A stretch of 11,881 nucleotides of DNA from Burkholderiaceae bacterium (GCA_030151165.1 JASLEM010000373.1:1-11881); one strand, 5' to 3'; counted from the first letter of the stretch, positions 1-7,760 are shown. Translations and numbers: made by a program. The notes: a model not told the origin generated them from the letters alone.

Positions 1-459
1 GAACTCGTCGTTGAAGAACGGCCCGATCACGCCCTGCGGCAGCGTGCCCTTCATGTCGCCGATCTTCTTGCGCGCCTGGTACCAGGTGTTGGGCACCTCG
101 TGGCCCGGCGACGAGTCCGCCAGCTGCAGGATCGTCAGCGAGTCGCCCGGCTTCGTGTAGCTGCGGATCTTGTCGGAGTACGGCACCTCCTGCAGCGTGC
201 GCTCGATCTTGTCGGTGACCTGCTCGGCGACGTCCTTCGCGCTCGCGCCCGGCCAGTAGGCCTGCACGACCATCGCGCGGAACGTGAACGGCGGATCCTC
301 GTCCTGCCCGAGCTGGAAGTACGCGGCCAGGCCGAGCACCATCAGCACGACCATCAGGTAGCGCGTGAGCTGCGGATGCTGCAGCGCCCAGCGCGAGATG
401 TTGAAACGGCTACCCGTATCGGTATCGAGCCGCGCGACGTTGTCGATGTCGTTCTTCAC
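1..459 (-). CDS. RND efflux transporter permease, N-terminal part (runs off the left edge)
   Basis: This is the inner-membrane proton-driven pump of a tripartite efflux system, of the AcrB-like hydrophobe/amphiphile exporter type. Only 153 residues are visible, out of about 1,000-1,050 usual for the family. The start (VKNDIDNVARLD) leads into an amphipathic stretch NISRWALQHPQ and a first transmembrane helix at about residues 33-51 (YLMVVLMVLGLAAYFQL). The following DEDPPFTFRAMVV and YWPGASAKDVAEQVTDKIE are typical of the start of the first periplasmic porter domain. GTG at 459 is chosen because it lies 7 nt after the stop of the membrane-fusion protein gene, and GAGG overlapping that stop is 5 nt upstream, which suggests translational coupling. 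Nearby in-frame ATGs would cut into the first helix. The gene is the second of the operon expressed from the promoter at 1638-1666. The substrate cannot be told from this part; the RND assignment is firm. Confidence 0.9.
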   Translation of the reverse strand, partial: MKNDIDNVARLDTDTGSRFNISRWALQHPQLTRYLMVVLMVLGLAAYFQLGQDEDPPFTFRAMVVQAYWPGASAKDVAEQVTDKIERTLQEVPYSDKIRSYTKPGDSLTILQLADSSPGHEVPNTWYQARKKIGDMKGTLPQGVIGPFFNDEF

Positions 460-466
460 GGCCGCC

Positions 467-1600
467 TCAACGCTTGGTCGGTTCGACGTAGAACGAGACG
501 ACCTGCCCCGGCGTCAGCACGTGGGCGCCGGCGGTGACGACGATGTCGCCCGCCTTCAGGCCGCCATCGATGACGAGGTTGTCGCCCTCGGGCCGCAGCA
601 CCGTCACCGGCTGCTCGTGCACCTTCATCGTCGGCTTGTCCAGCAGCCAGACCATGCTCTGGTTGTCGCGTCCGGCCACGGCCTGCAGCGGCAGGCGCAG
701 CTTGCCGTCGGCGGGCGCGAGCTCGACGTGCACGGTCGCCGTCTGCCCGAGTTCGGCGGCGCCGGCGGGCAGGTCGGCCTTGACCTGGAACGTGCGCGTC
801 GCCGGGTCGGCCGCGGCGGCGACCTCTCGCACCGTCGCCTTGAACGTGCCGCCCGAGCCCCACAGCGTCACCGTGACGGCGCCGGCGTTGCCCTGCAACC
901 TGCGGAAGATCGGCAGCTGGTCCTCGGGCACGGCGAAGACGACGTCGCGCGGGCCGTCGTGCGCGAGGCTGACGACCGGCGTGCCGGCGGCCACCACGGC
1001 GCCGACGTCGTCGTAGACCGCGGTGATGACGCCCGGCGCGTCGGCCGTCAGCGCGGCGTAGCCGGTCTGGTTGGCCTGCATGCCGGCTTGCGCGCGCGCC
1101 TCGTCGAGCTGCGCCTTCGCGGCCTGCAGGCCGCTGTCGCGGCGCTCGAGGTCGGCCGCGCTGATGAAGCCCTGCGCGTGCAGGTCCTGGTAGCGCTTGT
1201 AGTCGGTCGCGGTCTGCTGGTAGTTGACCTGCGCGGCGGCGAGCGCGGCGCGCGCGGAATCCTGCCCGAGCTTCAGGTCGGACGGATCGACCTGCGCCAG
1301 CGCCTGCCCCGCCTTCACGCGGTCGCCGAGGTTGACCGGCCGCAGCGTGATCTTGCCCGGCACGCGGAACGACAGCCGCGACTCGACGCGCGCATGCACC
1401 TCGGCGGCGTAGTCGCGCGTCGTCGCGGTCGACAGCGCGCCCACCGTCAGCGTGCGCACCGCGCGCACGGGTTCGGGCGCGGCGGGCTTGTCGCTGCAGG
1501 CGGTGAGCACGACCGAGGCGAGCAGCGCCGCGGACAGCGGCAACGCGACCAACCAGTGGCGCTGGCGGGTCGGGCGAGGAGCGTGGGAGAACGTGTGCAT
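467..1600 (-). CDS. RND efflux membrane-fusion (periplasmic adaptor) lipoprotein, HlyD/AcrA family
   Basis: This 377-aa periplasmic adaptor would link the RND pump to an outer-membrane channel. Residues 1-35 form a lipoprotein signal peptide: a basic start, a hydrophobic core at about 16-31, and the lipobox LTAC at 32-35, with Cys35 the probable lipidation site. Residues about 40-95 hold the first half of the biotinyl-lipoyl-like domain (SRLSFRVPGKI, then the turn at GDRVKAGQ). About 100-165 is an alanine- and glutamine-rich alpha-hairpin (YQQTATDYKRYQDLHAQGFIS). The second lipoyl half follows with TADAPGVITAV, then beta-barrel and membrane-proximal parts (ATRTFQVKADLP, TVHVELAP, LPLQAV). The length is normal for the family. 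It is the first gene of the operon, 7 nt before the permease gene. The Shine-Dalgarno is poor (AGAG 8-11 nt upstream). Repression by a TetR-family protein is inferred from the operator at 1620-1633. No outer-membrane factor gene is visible here. Confidence 0.92.
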   Translation of the reverse strand: MHTFSHAPRPTRQRHWLVALPLSAALLASVVLTACSDKPAAPEPVRAVRTLTVGALSTATTRDYAAEVHARVESRLSFRVPGKITLRPVNLGDRVKAGQALAQVDPSDLKLGQDSARAALAAAQVNYQQTATDYKRYQDLHAQGFISAADLERRDSGLQAAKAQLDEARAQAGMQANQTGYAALTADAPGVITAVYDDVGAVVAAGTPVVSLAHDGPRDVVFAVPEDQLPIFRRLQGNAGAVTVTLWGSGGTFKATVREVAAAADPATRTFQVKADLPAGAAELGQTATVHVELAPADGKLRLPLQAVAGRDNQSMVWLLDKPTMKVHEQPVTVLRPEGDNLVIDGGLKAGDIVVTAGAHVLTPGQVVSFYVEPTKR

Positions 1601-1619
1601 GGGAGGTCTCTAGTAATTT

Positions 1620-1633
1620 ACTGACCGGTCAGT
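1620..1633. promoter_or_regulatory. Palindromic operator, probably for a TetR/AcrR-family repressor
   Basis: ACTGACCGGTCAGT is a perfect 14-bp palindrome, with weaker symmetry continuing outward. It begins 4 bp downstream of the -10 hexamer and covers the predicted transcription start of the efflux operon. A bound protein would therefore block initiation. Palindromes of this type are typical TetR-family operators at RND efflux promoters. No tetR gene is next to it here: the divergent gene is hpnC. Which protein binds is inference. Confidence 0.7.
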
Positions 1634-1637
1634 CATT

Positions 1638-1666
1638 AATATAGGTCGAGTCCGCCAGCTCGTCAA
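1638..1666 (-). promoter_or_regulatory. Sigma-70 promoter of the efflux operon
   Basis: On the minus strand TTGACG (1661-1666) and TATATT (1638-1643) are separated by exactly 17 bp, close to the sigma-70 consensus. Transcription would start near 1631, giving a leader of about 30 nt before the ATG at 1600. This is one of the few AT-rich spots in the region. The start site is inferred. Confidence 0.75.
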
Positions 1667-1721
1667 CGAAGTTTTCGGGTTTCCCCGAAGCTCACCGGAT
1701 GTCGCGGCCCGCGCGAATTAG

Positions 1722-1752
1722 TTGGTGGCCCGCGGTCGCGCACGGGCACAAT
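1722..1752 (+). promoter_or_regulatory. Possible promoter of the hpnCDE operon
   Basis: A CACAAT -10-like hexamer at 1747-1752 lies 9 nt before the chosen GTG start of hpnC. The best -35 candidate is TTGGTG at 1722-1727 with a long 19-bp spacer. If used, transcription would begin within a few bases of the start codon and the mRNA would be almost leaderless. This fits the absence of a Shine-Dalgarno sequence. The match is weak. Confidence 0.35.
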
Positions 1753-1761
1753 TCGCCGCCT

Positions 1762-2625
1762 GTGAGCGTCGAACACTACGAAAACTTCCCCGTCGCCTCG
1801 TGGCTTTGCCCGCCCGCGATGCGTCCGGCCGTCCGCGCGATCTACTGGTTCGCGCGCACCGCGGACGACATCGCCGACGAAGGCGACGCCCCCGCCGCCC
1901 TGCGCCAGGCGATGCTGCGCGACTACCGCGCCGACCTCTTCGCCAGCGCCGCCGGCCAGCCCTACTCGACCGAATGGCGCGGCGTGTTCGAACCGCTCGC
2001 GCGGCAGATCGCCGAGCACCGCCTGCCCCTGCCGCTGCTGCTCGACCTGCTCGACGCCTTCCAGGAAGACACCCGCCACTCCGGCTACGACGACCGCGCC
2101 GGCGTGCTGCGCTACTGCAACCGCTCCGCCAACCCGATCGGCCGGCTGCTGCTGCATCTGCACGGCATCGCGGACCCGGCGGTGGTCGCGCGCAGCGACG
2201 CCGTCTGCTCGGCGCTGCAGCTGGTCAACTTCTGGCAGGACCTGGGCGTCGACGCGCCGCGCGGCCGCATCTACGTGCCGCGCACCGACCTCGCCGCGCA
2301 CGGCACCACGATCGACGCCTGCCTCGCCGATGCGCACGCGCCCGCGTCCCGCGCGCTGGTGCGCGACCTGTGCGACTGGGCGCGCGCGCTGATGCTCGAA
2401 GGCGCGCCCATCGCGCTCGACGTGCCGGGGCGCGTCGGCTGGGAGCTGCGCCTCGTCGTCCAGGGCGGCCTGAGAATTCTTGAGAAAATCGCCGCGATGA
2501 ACTTCACGAGCTTCGCCCACCGGCCGCGCCTGCGCGTCGTCGACCAGCTGCTGGTCGGCCTGCGCGCGGTGGCGATGCGCCCCTCGCCTTCCACGCACGA
2601 ACAAAAACAGAAGCGGCCCGCATGA
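1762..2625 (+). CDS. hpnC: Hydroxysqualene synthase HpnC (squalene/phytoene synthase superfamily)
   Basis: HpnC converts presqualene diphosphate to hydroxysqualene, the second step of the bacterial three-enzyme route from farnesyl diphosphate to squalene. The 287-aa protein has the trans-isoprenyl synthase fold signature with both Asp-rich motifs: DDIADE at 35-40 and NFWQDLGVD at 156-164, the latter followed by RGRIYVP. The start SVEHYENFPVAS is the typical HpnC N-terminus, so GTG at 1762 is preferred over an in-frame ATG at 1699, which would add 21 residues of non-conserved sequence and lie upstream of the likely promoter. No Shine-Dalgarno is visible. The stop overlaps the hpnD start by 4 nt (ATGA), so the two genes are coupled. 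A short run of rare codons (AGA ATT CTT) lies at about 2473-2481. Sequence alone cannot fully separate HpnC from other head-to-head synthases, but the hpnD and hpnE neighbours settle it. Confidence 0.9.
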   Translation: MSVEHYENFPVASWLCPPAMRPAVRAIYWFARTADDIADEGDAPAALRQAMLRDYRADLFASAAGQPYSTEWRGVFEPLARQIAEHRLPLPLLLDLLDAFQEDTRHSGYDDRAGVLRYCNRSANPIGRLLLHLHGIADPAVVARSDAVCSALQLVNFWQDLGVDAPRGRIYVPRTDLAAHGTTIDACLADAHAPASRALVRDLCDWARALMLEGAPIALDVPGRVGWELRLVVQGGLRILEKIAAMNFTSFAHRPRLRVVDQLLVGLRAVAMRPSPSTHEQKQKRPA

Positions 2626-3470
2626 CGCCCGAACAATACGTCAACGACAAGGCGCAGAAGAGCGGCTCCTCGTTCTACTACGCCTTCATGTTCCTGCCGC
2701 CCGCGCGCCGCGCCGCGATGACGGCGTTCTACGCGTTCTGCCGCGAGGTCGACGACGTCGCCGACGACGTCCAGGATCCCGGCGTCGCCGCCACCAAGCT
2801 CGCGTGGTGGCGCAAGGAAGTGCACGCCGCGTTCGCCGGCAGCCCGACCCACCCGGTGATGAAGGCGCTGATGCCGCACGTCGGCAACTACGGCGTGCGC
2901 GCCGACCACCTGATCGCCGTCATCGACGGCTGCCAGATCGACCTCGACCAGTCACGCTTCCTCGACTTCCCCGGGCTGCAGAAGTACTGCCAGCTCGTCG
3001 CCGGCATCGTCGGCGAGGTGGCCAGCAACATCATGGGCCGCACGCAGGCGCAGACCGTCACGTTCGCGCACCGGCTGGGCCTGGCGATGCAGCTGACGAA
3101 CATCATCCGCGACGTCGGCGACGACGCGCGCCGCGGCCGCATCTACATCCCGGTGTCGGAGCTGCAGCAATTCGACGTCAAGGCCAACGAGATCCTCAAG
3201 CGCGACGCGCCCTGGGGCTACAGCGACCGCTTCACCGCGCTGATGAAGTTCCAGGCCGAGCGGGCGCACCGGCTCTACGACGAGGCGCTCGCGCTGCTGC
3301 CCGACGCCGACCGCGCGCACCAGAAGCCCGCGCTGATGGTGGGCAACATCTACCGCCGCCTGCTGCGCGAGGTCGAGGCCGCCGACTTCCAGGTACTGCA
3401 CCAGCGCATCTCGCTGACGCCGCTGCGCAAGCTGTGGATCGCGTGCCAGACGCAGTGGCGCGGCCGCTGA
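2622..3470 (+). CDS. hpnD: Presqualene diphosphate synthase HpnD
   Basis: HpnD condenses two farnesyl diphosphates head to head into presqualene diphosphate, the substrate of HpnC. The 282-aa protein begins MTPEQYVNDKAQKSGSSFYY, where the GSSFYYAF segment is characteristic of this family. It carries Mg2+/diphosphate-binding motifs DDVADD at residues 44-49 and NIIRDVGDDARRGRIYIP at about 160-177. The length is normal for the family. The start is set by the ATGA overlap with hpnC. The upstream purine-rich AGAAG is about 10 nt away and weak, so translation probably depends on coupling. Proteins of this family are often labelled phytoene synthase, but the operon with hpnC and hpnE argues for squalene formation. 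The enzyme is expected in the cytoplasm at the membrane surface. Confidence 0.93.
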   Translation: MTPEQYVNDKAQKSGSSFYYAFMFLPPARRAAMTAFYAFCREVDDVADDVQDPGVAATKLAWWRKEVHAAFAGSPTHPVMKALMPHVGNYGVRADHLIAVIDGCQIDLDQSRFLDFPGLQKYCQLVAGIVGEVASNIMGRTQAQTVTFAHRLGLAMQLTNIIRDVGDDARRGRIYIPVSELQQFDVKANEILKRDAPWGYSDRFTALMKFQAERAHRLYDEALALLPDADRAHQKPALMVGNIYRRLLREVEAADFQVLHQRISLTPLRKLWIACQTQWRGR

Positions 3471-3480
3471 GCGGGCGCGC

Positions 3481-4809
3481 ATGAGGGTCGCCGTCGTCGG
3501 CGCGGGCTGGGCCGGCCTCGCGGCGGCGGTGCGTGCGCGCCAGGCGGGCCACGACGTCACGCTGTTCGAGGCGGCCGCCATGCCCGGCGGGCGCGCGCGC
3601 TCCGACGACGGCGGCGACACGGCGCTCGACAACGGCCAGCACATCCTGCTCGGCGGCTATGCGCGCACGCTGGCGCTGATGCGCGAGGTCGGGGTCGACG
3701 TCGACCGCGCGCTGATGCGCCTGCCGCTGTCGATGCGCTATCCGCACGGCGGCGGCTTCGCGCTGTCCCCGCGCGGGTGGCGGCTGGTCGCCGCGGCGCG
3801 TGCGCTGGTCGGCGCGCGCGGGTTCTCGTGGCGCGACAGGTTCTCCGCCGTCGCGATGACGCTGCGCTGGAAGGCCCGCGGCTTTCGCTGCCCGGACACG
3901 CTGACCGTCGCCGCCCTGCTGGCCGACGCGACGCCGCGCGTGCGCGCCCGGCTGGTCGAGCCGCTGTGCGTCGCCGCGCTCAACACGCCGATGGCCGACG
4001 CGAGCGCGGCGGTGTTCCTTGCCGTCATGCGCGACAGCCTGTTCGGCGCGCGCGACGCGTCCGACCTGCTGCTGCCGCAAGTCCCGCTCGCGCAGCTGCT
4101 GCCGGTGCCCGCGGTCGCCTGGCTGGAGCGGCACGGCGCGCGCGTCCACCTGCGGCGGCGCGTGTCGGCGCTCGCGCGCGAAGGCGATGCGTGGGCCTTG
4201 ACGATCGCCGGCGCCGGCATCGACGCGGATGGCGAACTTCAACCTGCAGCGGACAAATCGATCTTCGACTGCGTGATCCTCGCCACGCCCGCGACCGAAG
4301 CCGCGCGGCTCGCACGCGACGCGGCGCCGAGCTGGGCCGATGTCGCGGCAGCGCTGGCTCACGAGCCCATCGTCACGCTGGTGCTGCACGCGCCGCCGCG
4401 CGCGTGGCCGGCCGCGATGCTGGCGCTCGACGCCGACGCGACACGTCGCCCCGCGCAGTTCGCGTTCAAGCTCGGGCCGCAGGACGAGGCGTTCGATCGC
4501 GTGACGCTGGTCGCGAGCGCGGCCGGCGAGTGGCTCGCACGCGGCCGGGACGCGCTCGTCGCCGCCGCGATCGCGCAATATCGCGCCGAGTTCGGCATCG
4601 CCGACGGCGCGGGCGTCACCTGCGCCAGCGTCCGCGCCGACCGACGCGCCACGTTCCGCTGCAGCGCGGGCGTCGCGCGGCCGCCGATGGCGATCGCGCC
4701 CGGGCTGTTCGCAGCGGCCGACTTCGTCGCCGGCCCCTATCCGGCCACGCTCGAGGCCGCGGTGATGGCGGGCGAAGCGGCGGCGTCCGCGCTGGCGGGC
4801 GTCGGCTAG
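3481..4809 (+). CDS. hpnE: Hydroxysqualene dehydroxylase HpnE (FAD-dependent amine oxidase-like)
   Basis: HpnE reduces hydroxysqualene to squalene with FAD, completing the route begun by HpnD and HpnC. The 442-aa protein starts with a Rossmann dinucleotide-binding motif GAGWAGLAAA (GxGxxG at 7-12), then the FAD-ribose acidic strand TLFEAAAMPGGRARS. The family segment DNGQHILLGGY lies at about 50-60. The C-terminal FAD motif is AADFVAGPYPATLEAAVMAG at about 412-431. The length is as expected for squalene-associated FAD-dependent desaturases. It follows hpnD by 10 nt, so the three genes form one operon. No Shine-Dalgarno stands out (GAGCGGG only). Related proteins are carotenoid desaturases; the two adjacent synthases favour HpnE. 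No squalene-hopene cyclase is in the window. Confidence 0.92.
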   Translation: MRVAVVGAGWAGLAAAVRARQAGHDVTLFEAAAMPGGRARSDDGGDTALDNGQHILLGGYARTLALMREVGVDVDRALMRLPLSMRYPHGGGFALSPRGWRLVAAARALVGARGFSWRDRFSAVAMTLRWKARGFRCPDTLTVAALLADATPRVRARLVEPLCVAALNTPMADASAAVFLAVMRDSLFGARDASDLLLPQVPLAQLLPVPAVAWLERHGARVHLRRRVSALAREGDAWALTIAGAGIDADGELQPAADKSIFDCVILATPATEAARLARDAAPSWADVAAALAHEPIVTLVLHAPPRAWPAAMLALDADATRRPAQFAFKLGPQDEAFDRVTLVASAAGEWLARGRDALVAAAIAQYRAEFGIADGAGVTCASVRADRRATFRCSAGVARPPMAIAPGLFAAADFVAGPYPATLEAAVMAGEAAASALAGVG

Positions 4810-4831
4810 AGTCCGCACTCGGAAAATCGCA

Positions 4832-4855
4832 GCATGGATGCGGGTTTCACCATGC
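4832..4855. repeat. Inverted repeat at the IclR gene start, possible autoregulatory site
   Basis: GCATGG (4832-4837) and CCATGC (4850-4855) are perfect 6-bp arms with a 12-bp spacer, in the 80-bp gap between hpnE and the IclR gene. A -10-like GAGAAT (4856-4861) abuts the right arm. IclR-family proteins often bind their own promoter, so this could be an operator. The arms are short and chance is possible. Confidence 0.3.
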
Positions 4856-4889
4856 GAGAATGGAGGCCCCACAGCCCCAGGCAGACGAC

Positions 4890-5663
4890 ATGTCCAAGTC
4901 AGACGGCTCCGGACCGACGATCCAGGTGCTCGCACGCGCCTTCTCGCTGCTCGACGTCCTCGCCGCGCACACCGACCCGGTGCCGCTGAAGGAGCTCAGC
5001 GCCCGCACCGGGCTGCATCCGTCGACGGCCCACCGCATCCTGAACGACCTGACCGAAGGCCGCTTCGTCGAGCGCCCCGAGGCCGGCAGCTACCGCCTGG
5101 GCATGCGCCTGCTGGAGCTGGGCAACCTGGTCAAGGCGCGGCTGGACGTGCGCGACGCCGCCATCGGCCCGATGCGCGAGCTGCACAAGCTCACCCACCA
5201 GCCGGTGAACCTCTCGGTGCGCCAGGGCGACGAGATCGTCTACATCGAACGCACCTACAGCGAGCGCTCGGGCATGCAGGTCGTTCGCGCCGTGGGCGGC
5301 CGGGCGCCGCTGCACCTCACGTCGGTCGGCAAGCTGTTCCTCGCGCACGACGAGCCGCAACGCGTGCGCGCCTACGCGACCCGCACCGGCCTGACCGGCC
5401 ACACGCGCAACAGCCTGACCGAGCTGCCGATGCTGGAGCGCGAGCTCGAGAAGGTGCGCCGCTCGGCCATCGCTCGCGACGACGAGGAGCTCGAGCTCGG
5501 CGTGCGCTGCATGGCCGCCGGCATCTACGACGACCAGGGCCGGCTCGTGGCCGGGCTGTCGATCTCCGCGCCGGCCGACCGGCTCGAGGAGTCGTGGATG
5601 GAGCGCGTCAAGGACACCGCGGCGCGCATCTCCGCCGCGCTGGGGCACGGCACGGCGGCCTGA
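4890..5663 (+). CDS. IclR-family transcriptional regulator
   Basis: A 257-aa DNA-binding regulator. Residues about 10-70 form the IclR winged helix-turn-helix (IQVLARAFSLLDVLA; recognition helix near HPSTAHRILNDL at 43-54; wing at GSYRLGMRLLELG). Residues about 85-250 are the small-molecule-binding IclR effector domain, ending in the family pattern ARDDEELELGVRCMAAGIYD and GLSISAPADRL. ATG at 4890 is chosen because AGGCAG lies 7-12 nt upstream. An in-frame ATG at 4860 would add 10 residues and overlap a possible -10. The protein length is typical. IclR proteins usually control catabolic genes near them, but neither hpnCDE nor the following small gene names an obvious inducer, so the target is unknown. 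It may be autoregulated through the inverted repeat at 4832-4855. Confidence 0.9.
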   Translation: MSKSDGSGPTIQVLARAFSLLDVLAAHTDPVPLKELSARTGLHPSTAHRILNDLTEGRFVERPEAGSYRLGMRLLELGNLVKARLDVRDAAIGPMRELHKLTHQPVNLSVRQGDEIVYIERTYSERSGMQVVRAVGGRAPLHLTSVGKLFLAHDEPQRVRAYATRTGLTGHTRNSLTELPMLERELEKVRRSAIARDDEELELGVRCMAAGIYDDQGRLVAGLSISAPADRLEESWMERVKDTAARISAALGHGTAA

Positions 5664-5677
5664 GCGATTCCGCCGCG

Positions 5678-5932
5678 ATGGCCCGCGATCCGCGCGAATA
5701 CGGCCTCACGCCGGCCGACCGGGCCCACGAGCTCGAGCGCAAGCTGGGCCCGCGCGATGCCGCGGCCGCGCAGGCCAAGCTGCGCGACGTCGTCGATCCC
5801 GCCGAGAACGTGCTCGGCGCGATCGTCTTCCTCGCGAACCGGCTCGCGGACGTGGCGGAGCTCGTCGCGCTCGCGAACTCGGACCGGCCGCGGCTGATGA
5901 ACGCCGCGACCGTCAAGGACGAGCGCGGCTGA
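5678..5932 (+). CDS. Small hypothetical protein (84 aa), unrecognised
   Basis: I do not recognise this product. The start MARDPREYGLTPADRAHELE is hydrophilic and charged. A more hydrophobic, probably helical stretch follows at about 43-69 (ENVLGAIVFLANRLADVAEL), and the end is polar. No signal peptide, metal-binding cysteines or helix-turn-helix are visible. Third codon positions are nearly all G or C, like real genes here, and it sits 14 nt after the IclR stop on the same strand, so it is probably co-transcribed. No Shine-Dalgarno is obvious. Its stop codon is only 2 bp from the stop of the convergent reductase gene. A non-coding read-through of the IclR 3' region cannot be excluded. Confidence 0.55.
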   Translation: MARDPREYGLTPADRAHELERKLGPRDAAAAQAKLRDVVDPAENVLGAIVFLANRLADVAELVALANSDRPRLMNAATVKDERG

Positions 5933-5934
5933 GC

Positions 5935-7059
<1,125 letters not shown>

Positions 7060-7091
7060 GGGAAAGGCAGTGTGGTTGCAGGGAAGTCGCG

Positions 7092-7119
7092 ATGGTATAT
7101 TTCGTATACCTGGTGTCAA
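7092..7119 (-). promoter_or_regulatory. Promoter of the flavin reductase gene
   Basis: On the minus strand a perfect -35 TTGACA (7114-7119) is followed after 16 bp by TACCAT (7092-7097, 4 of 6 matches to the -10 consensus). The palindromic operator falls mostly between the two elements, so bound repressor would exclude RNA polymerase. A weaker plus-strand -10 (TATATT, 7096-7101) for the regulator gene overlaps the same site. Confidence 0.6.
7094..7110. promoter_or_regulatory. Palindromic operator GGTATA-N5-TATACC between reductase and HxlR genes
   Basis: Perfect 6-bp arms GGTATA (7094-7099) and TATACC (7105-7110) with a TTTCG spacer form an AT-rich palindrome within GC-rich DNA. Its place in the divergent promoter region of an HxlR gene and a reductase gene makes it the likely HxlR operator. 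Related HxlR proteins such as YodB of Bacillus also bind short TA-containing inverted repeats. Binding here is inferred. Confidence 0.65.
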
Positions 7120-7160
7120 TGAGGCACCAGGATGCAACCAGGTAGCAATAGGGAAACCGC

Positions 7161-7682
7161 ATGGCCCGGACCGGATCGCAGGACATGACGCTCGACGAGC
7201 CGCCGCAGACGGTCGCTTCCTCCCGCCTCGAGGGGGAGGCGCGCCACTTCGTGCCCCGCGCGGAGCAGCTGCTCGGATCGGCCAAGGCCGATTGCATGCC
7301 GTCGAAGAACCAGGTGCTGTCCGTCGCCGACTGCCCGAGCCGGCTGCTGCTCGACCAGATCGCCGACAAGTGGTCCGTCCTCGTGCTGGCCGCGCTGAAG
7401 GACGGCCCGCAGCGCTTCAACATGCTGCGGCGCCGGCTCGAAGGCATCACGCAGAAGGCCCTGACGCAGACGCTGCGACGGCTGGAGCGCAACGGCATCA
7501 TCGAGCGCCGCGTGCTGCCCGGCTCGCCGGTGGCGGTCGAATACGAGATCACCCCGCTTGGCCGCACGCTGCGCGAGCCCTTCCTCGCGCTGTACACATG
7601 GACGGTCGACCACCTGCACGAGGTCGAACACGCCCGGCAGACCTTCGACCGGCAGAGCGGCCGCGGCGCCGGGGACGACTGA
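7161..7682 (+). CDS. HxlR-family (MarR-like) redox-responsive regulator
   Basis: A 173-aa winged helix-turn-helix regulator. The HxlR domain covers about residues 55-155: VADCPSRLLLDQIADKWSVL, then GPQRFNMLRRRLEGITQKALTQTLRRLERNGIIERR (recognition helix and wing), then VEYEITPLGRTLREP. Cys58 in the Cys-Pro pair matches the position of the electrophile-sensing cysteine of YodB-type HxlR proteins; Cys45 is a second cysteine. ATG at 7161 has AGGGAA about 5 nt upstream, and codons between it and an internal ATG at 7296 keep about 90% G/C in third position, which argues that the N-terminal 45 residues are translated. Starting at 7296 (AAGG 8 nt upstream) would give the more usual length of 128 aa. 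It likely represses the divergent flavin reductase and itself. The HxlR assignment is firm; the start is less so. Confidence 0.9.
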   Translation: MARTGSQDMTLDEPPQTVASSRLEGEARHFVPRAEQLLGSAKADCMPSKNQVLSVADCPSRLLLDQIADKWSVLVLAALKDGPQRFNMLRRRLEGITQKALTQTLRRLERNGIIERRVLPGSPVAVEYEITPLGRTLREPFLALYTWTVDHLHEVEHARQTFDRQSGRGAGDD

Positions 7683-7704
7683 ACGCCCTCGCCGGCGCCT
7701 TCGA

Positions 7705-7746
7705 AAGCAAAAAGGCCGGTCGCTCGCGCGATCGGCCTTGTCGTTT
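7705..7746. terminator. Bidirectional intrinsic terminator between HxlR and pbpG
   Basis: AAGGCCGGTCG (7712-7722) pairs with CGATCGGCCTT (7729-7739), an 11-bp stem with one G-T wobble and a 6-nt loop. Minus-strand transcripts from pbpG end in a good T tract (read from the A run 7709-7713). The plus-strand T tract is weaker (TTGTCGTTT). It sits between two convergent genes. Confidence 0.8.
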
Positions 7747-7760
7747 CGGGCGCGGGGAAC

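Larger units (their letters stand above)
7073..7140. repeat. Two further inverted repeats framing the reductase/HxlR operator
   Basis: TGGTTGCA (7073-7080) and TGCAACCA (7133-7140) are perfect 8-bp arms, 52 bp apart, flanking the operator. CCTGGTG (7109-7115) and CACCAGG (7125-7131) are 7-bp arms with a 9-nt loop, starting inside the operator. ACCAGG also recurs at 7137-7142. They could be extra regulator half-sites or an RNA hairpin in the HxlR 5' leader. Function is unknown. Confidence 0.35.

Noticed and set aside
365..1624. A 419-codon open frame on the plus strand opposite the membrane-fusion protein gene
   Set aside because: The minus-strand frame has a lipoprotein signal and adaptor motifs; the plus-strand frame is a GC artefact.
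1762..4809. Carotenoid (phytoene synthase/desaturase) operon instead of squalene
   Set aside because: Two different head-to-head synthases plus one desaturase-like enzyme in this order is the hpnCDE arrangement. A phytoene pathway needs one synthase, and no crtB/crtI-like downstream genes are seen. A C30 carotenoid use of squalene is not excluded.
3232..4935. A 567-codon open frame on the minus strand opposite hpnE
   Set aside because: hpnE has clear FAD motifs on the plus strand. The antisense frame is Arg-rich with no recognisable domain.
4860..5663. Longer IclR start at ATG 4860
   Set aside because: It adds 10 residues with poor ribosome-binding signal and overlaps the GAGAAT -10 candidate; ATG 4890 has AGGCAG at a suitable distance.
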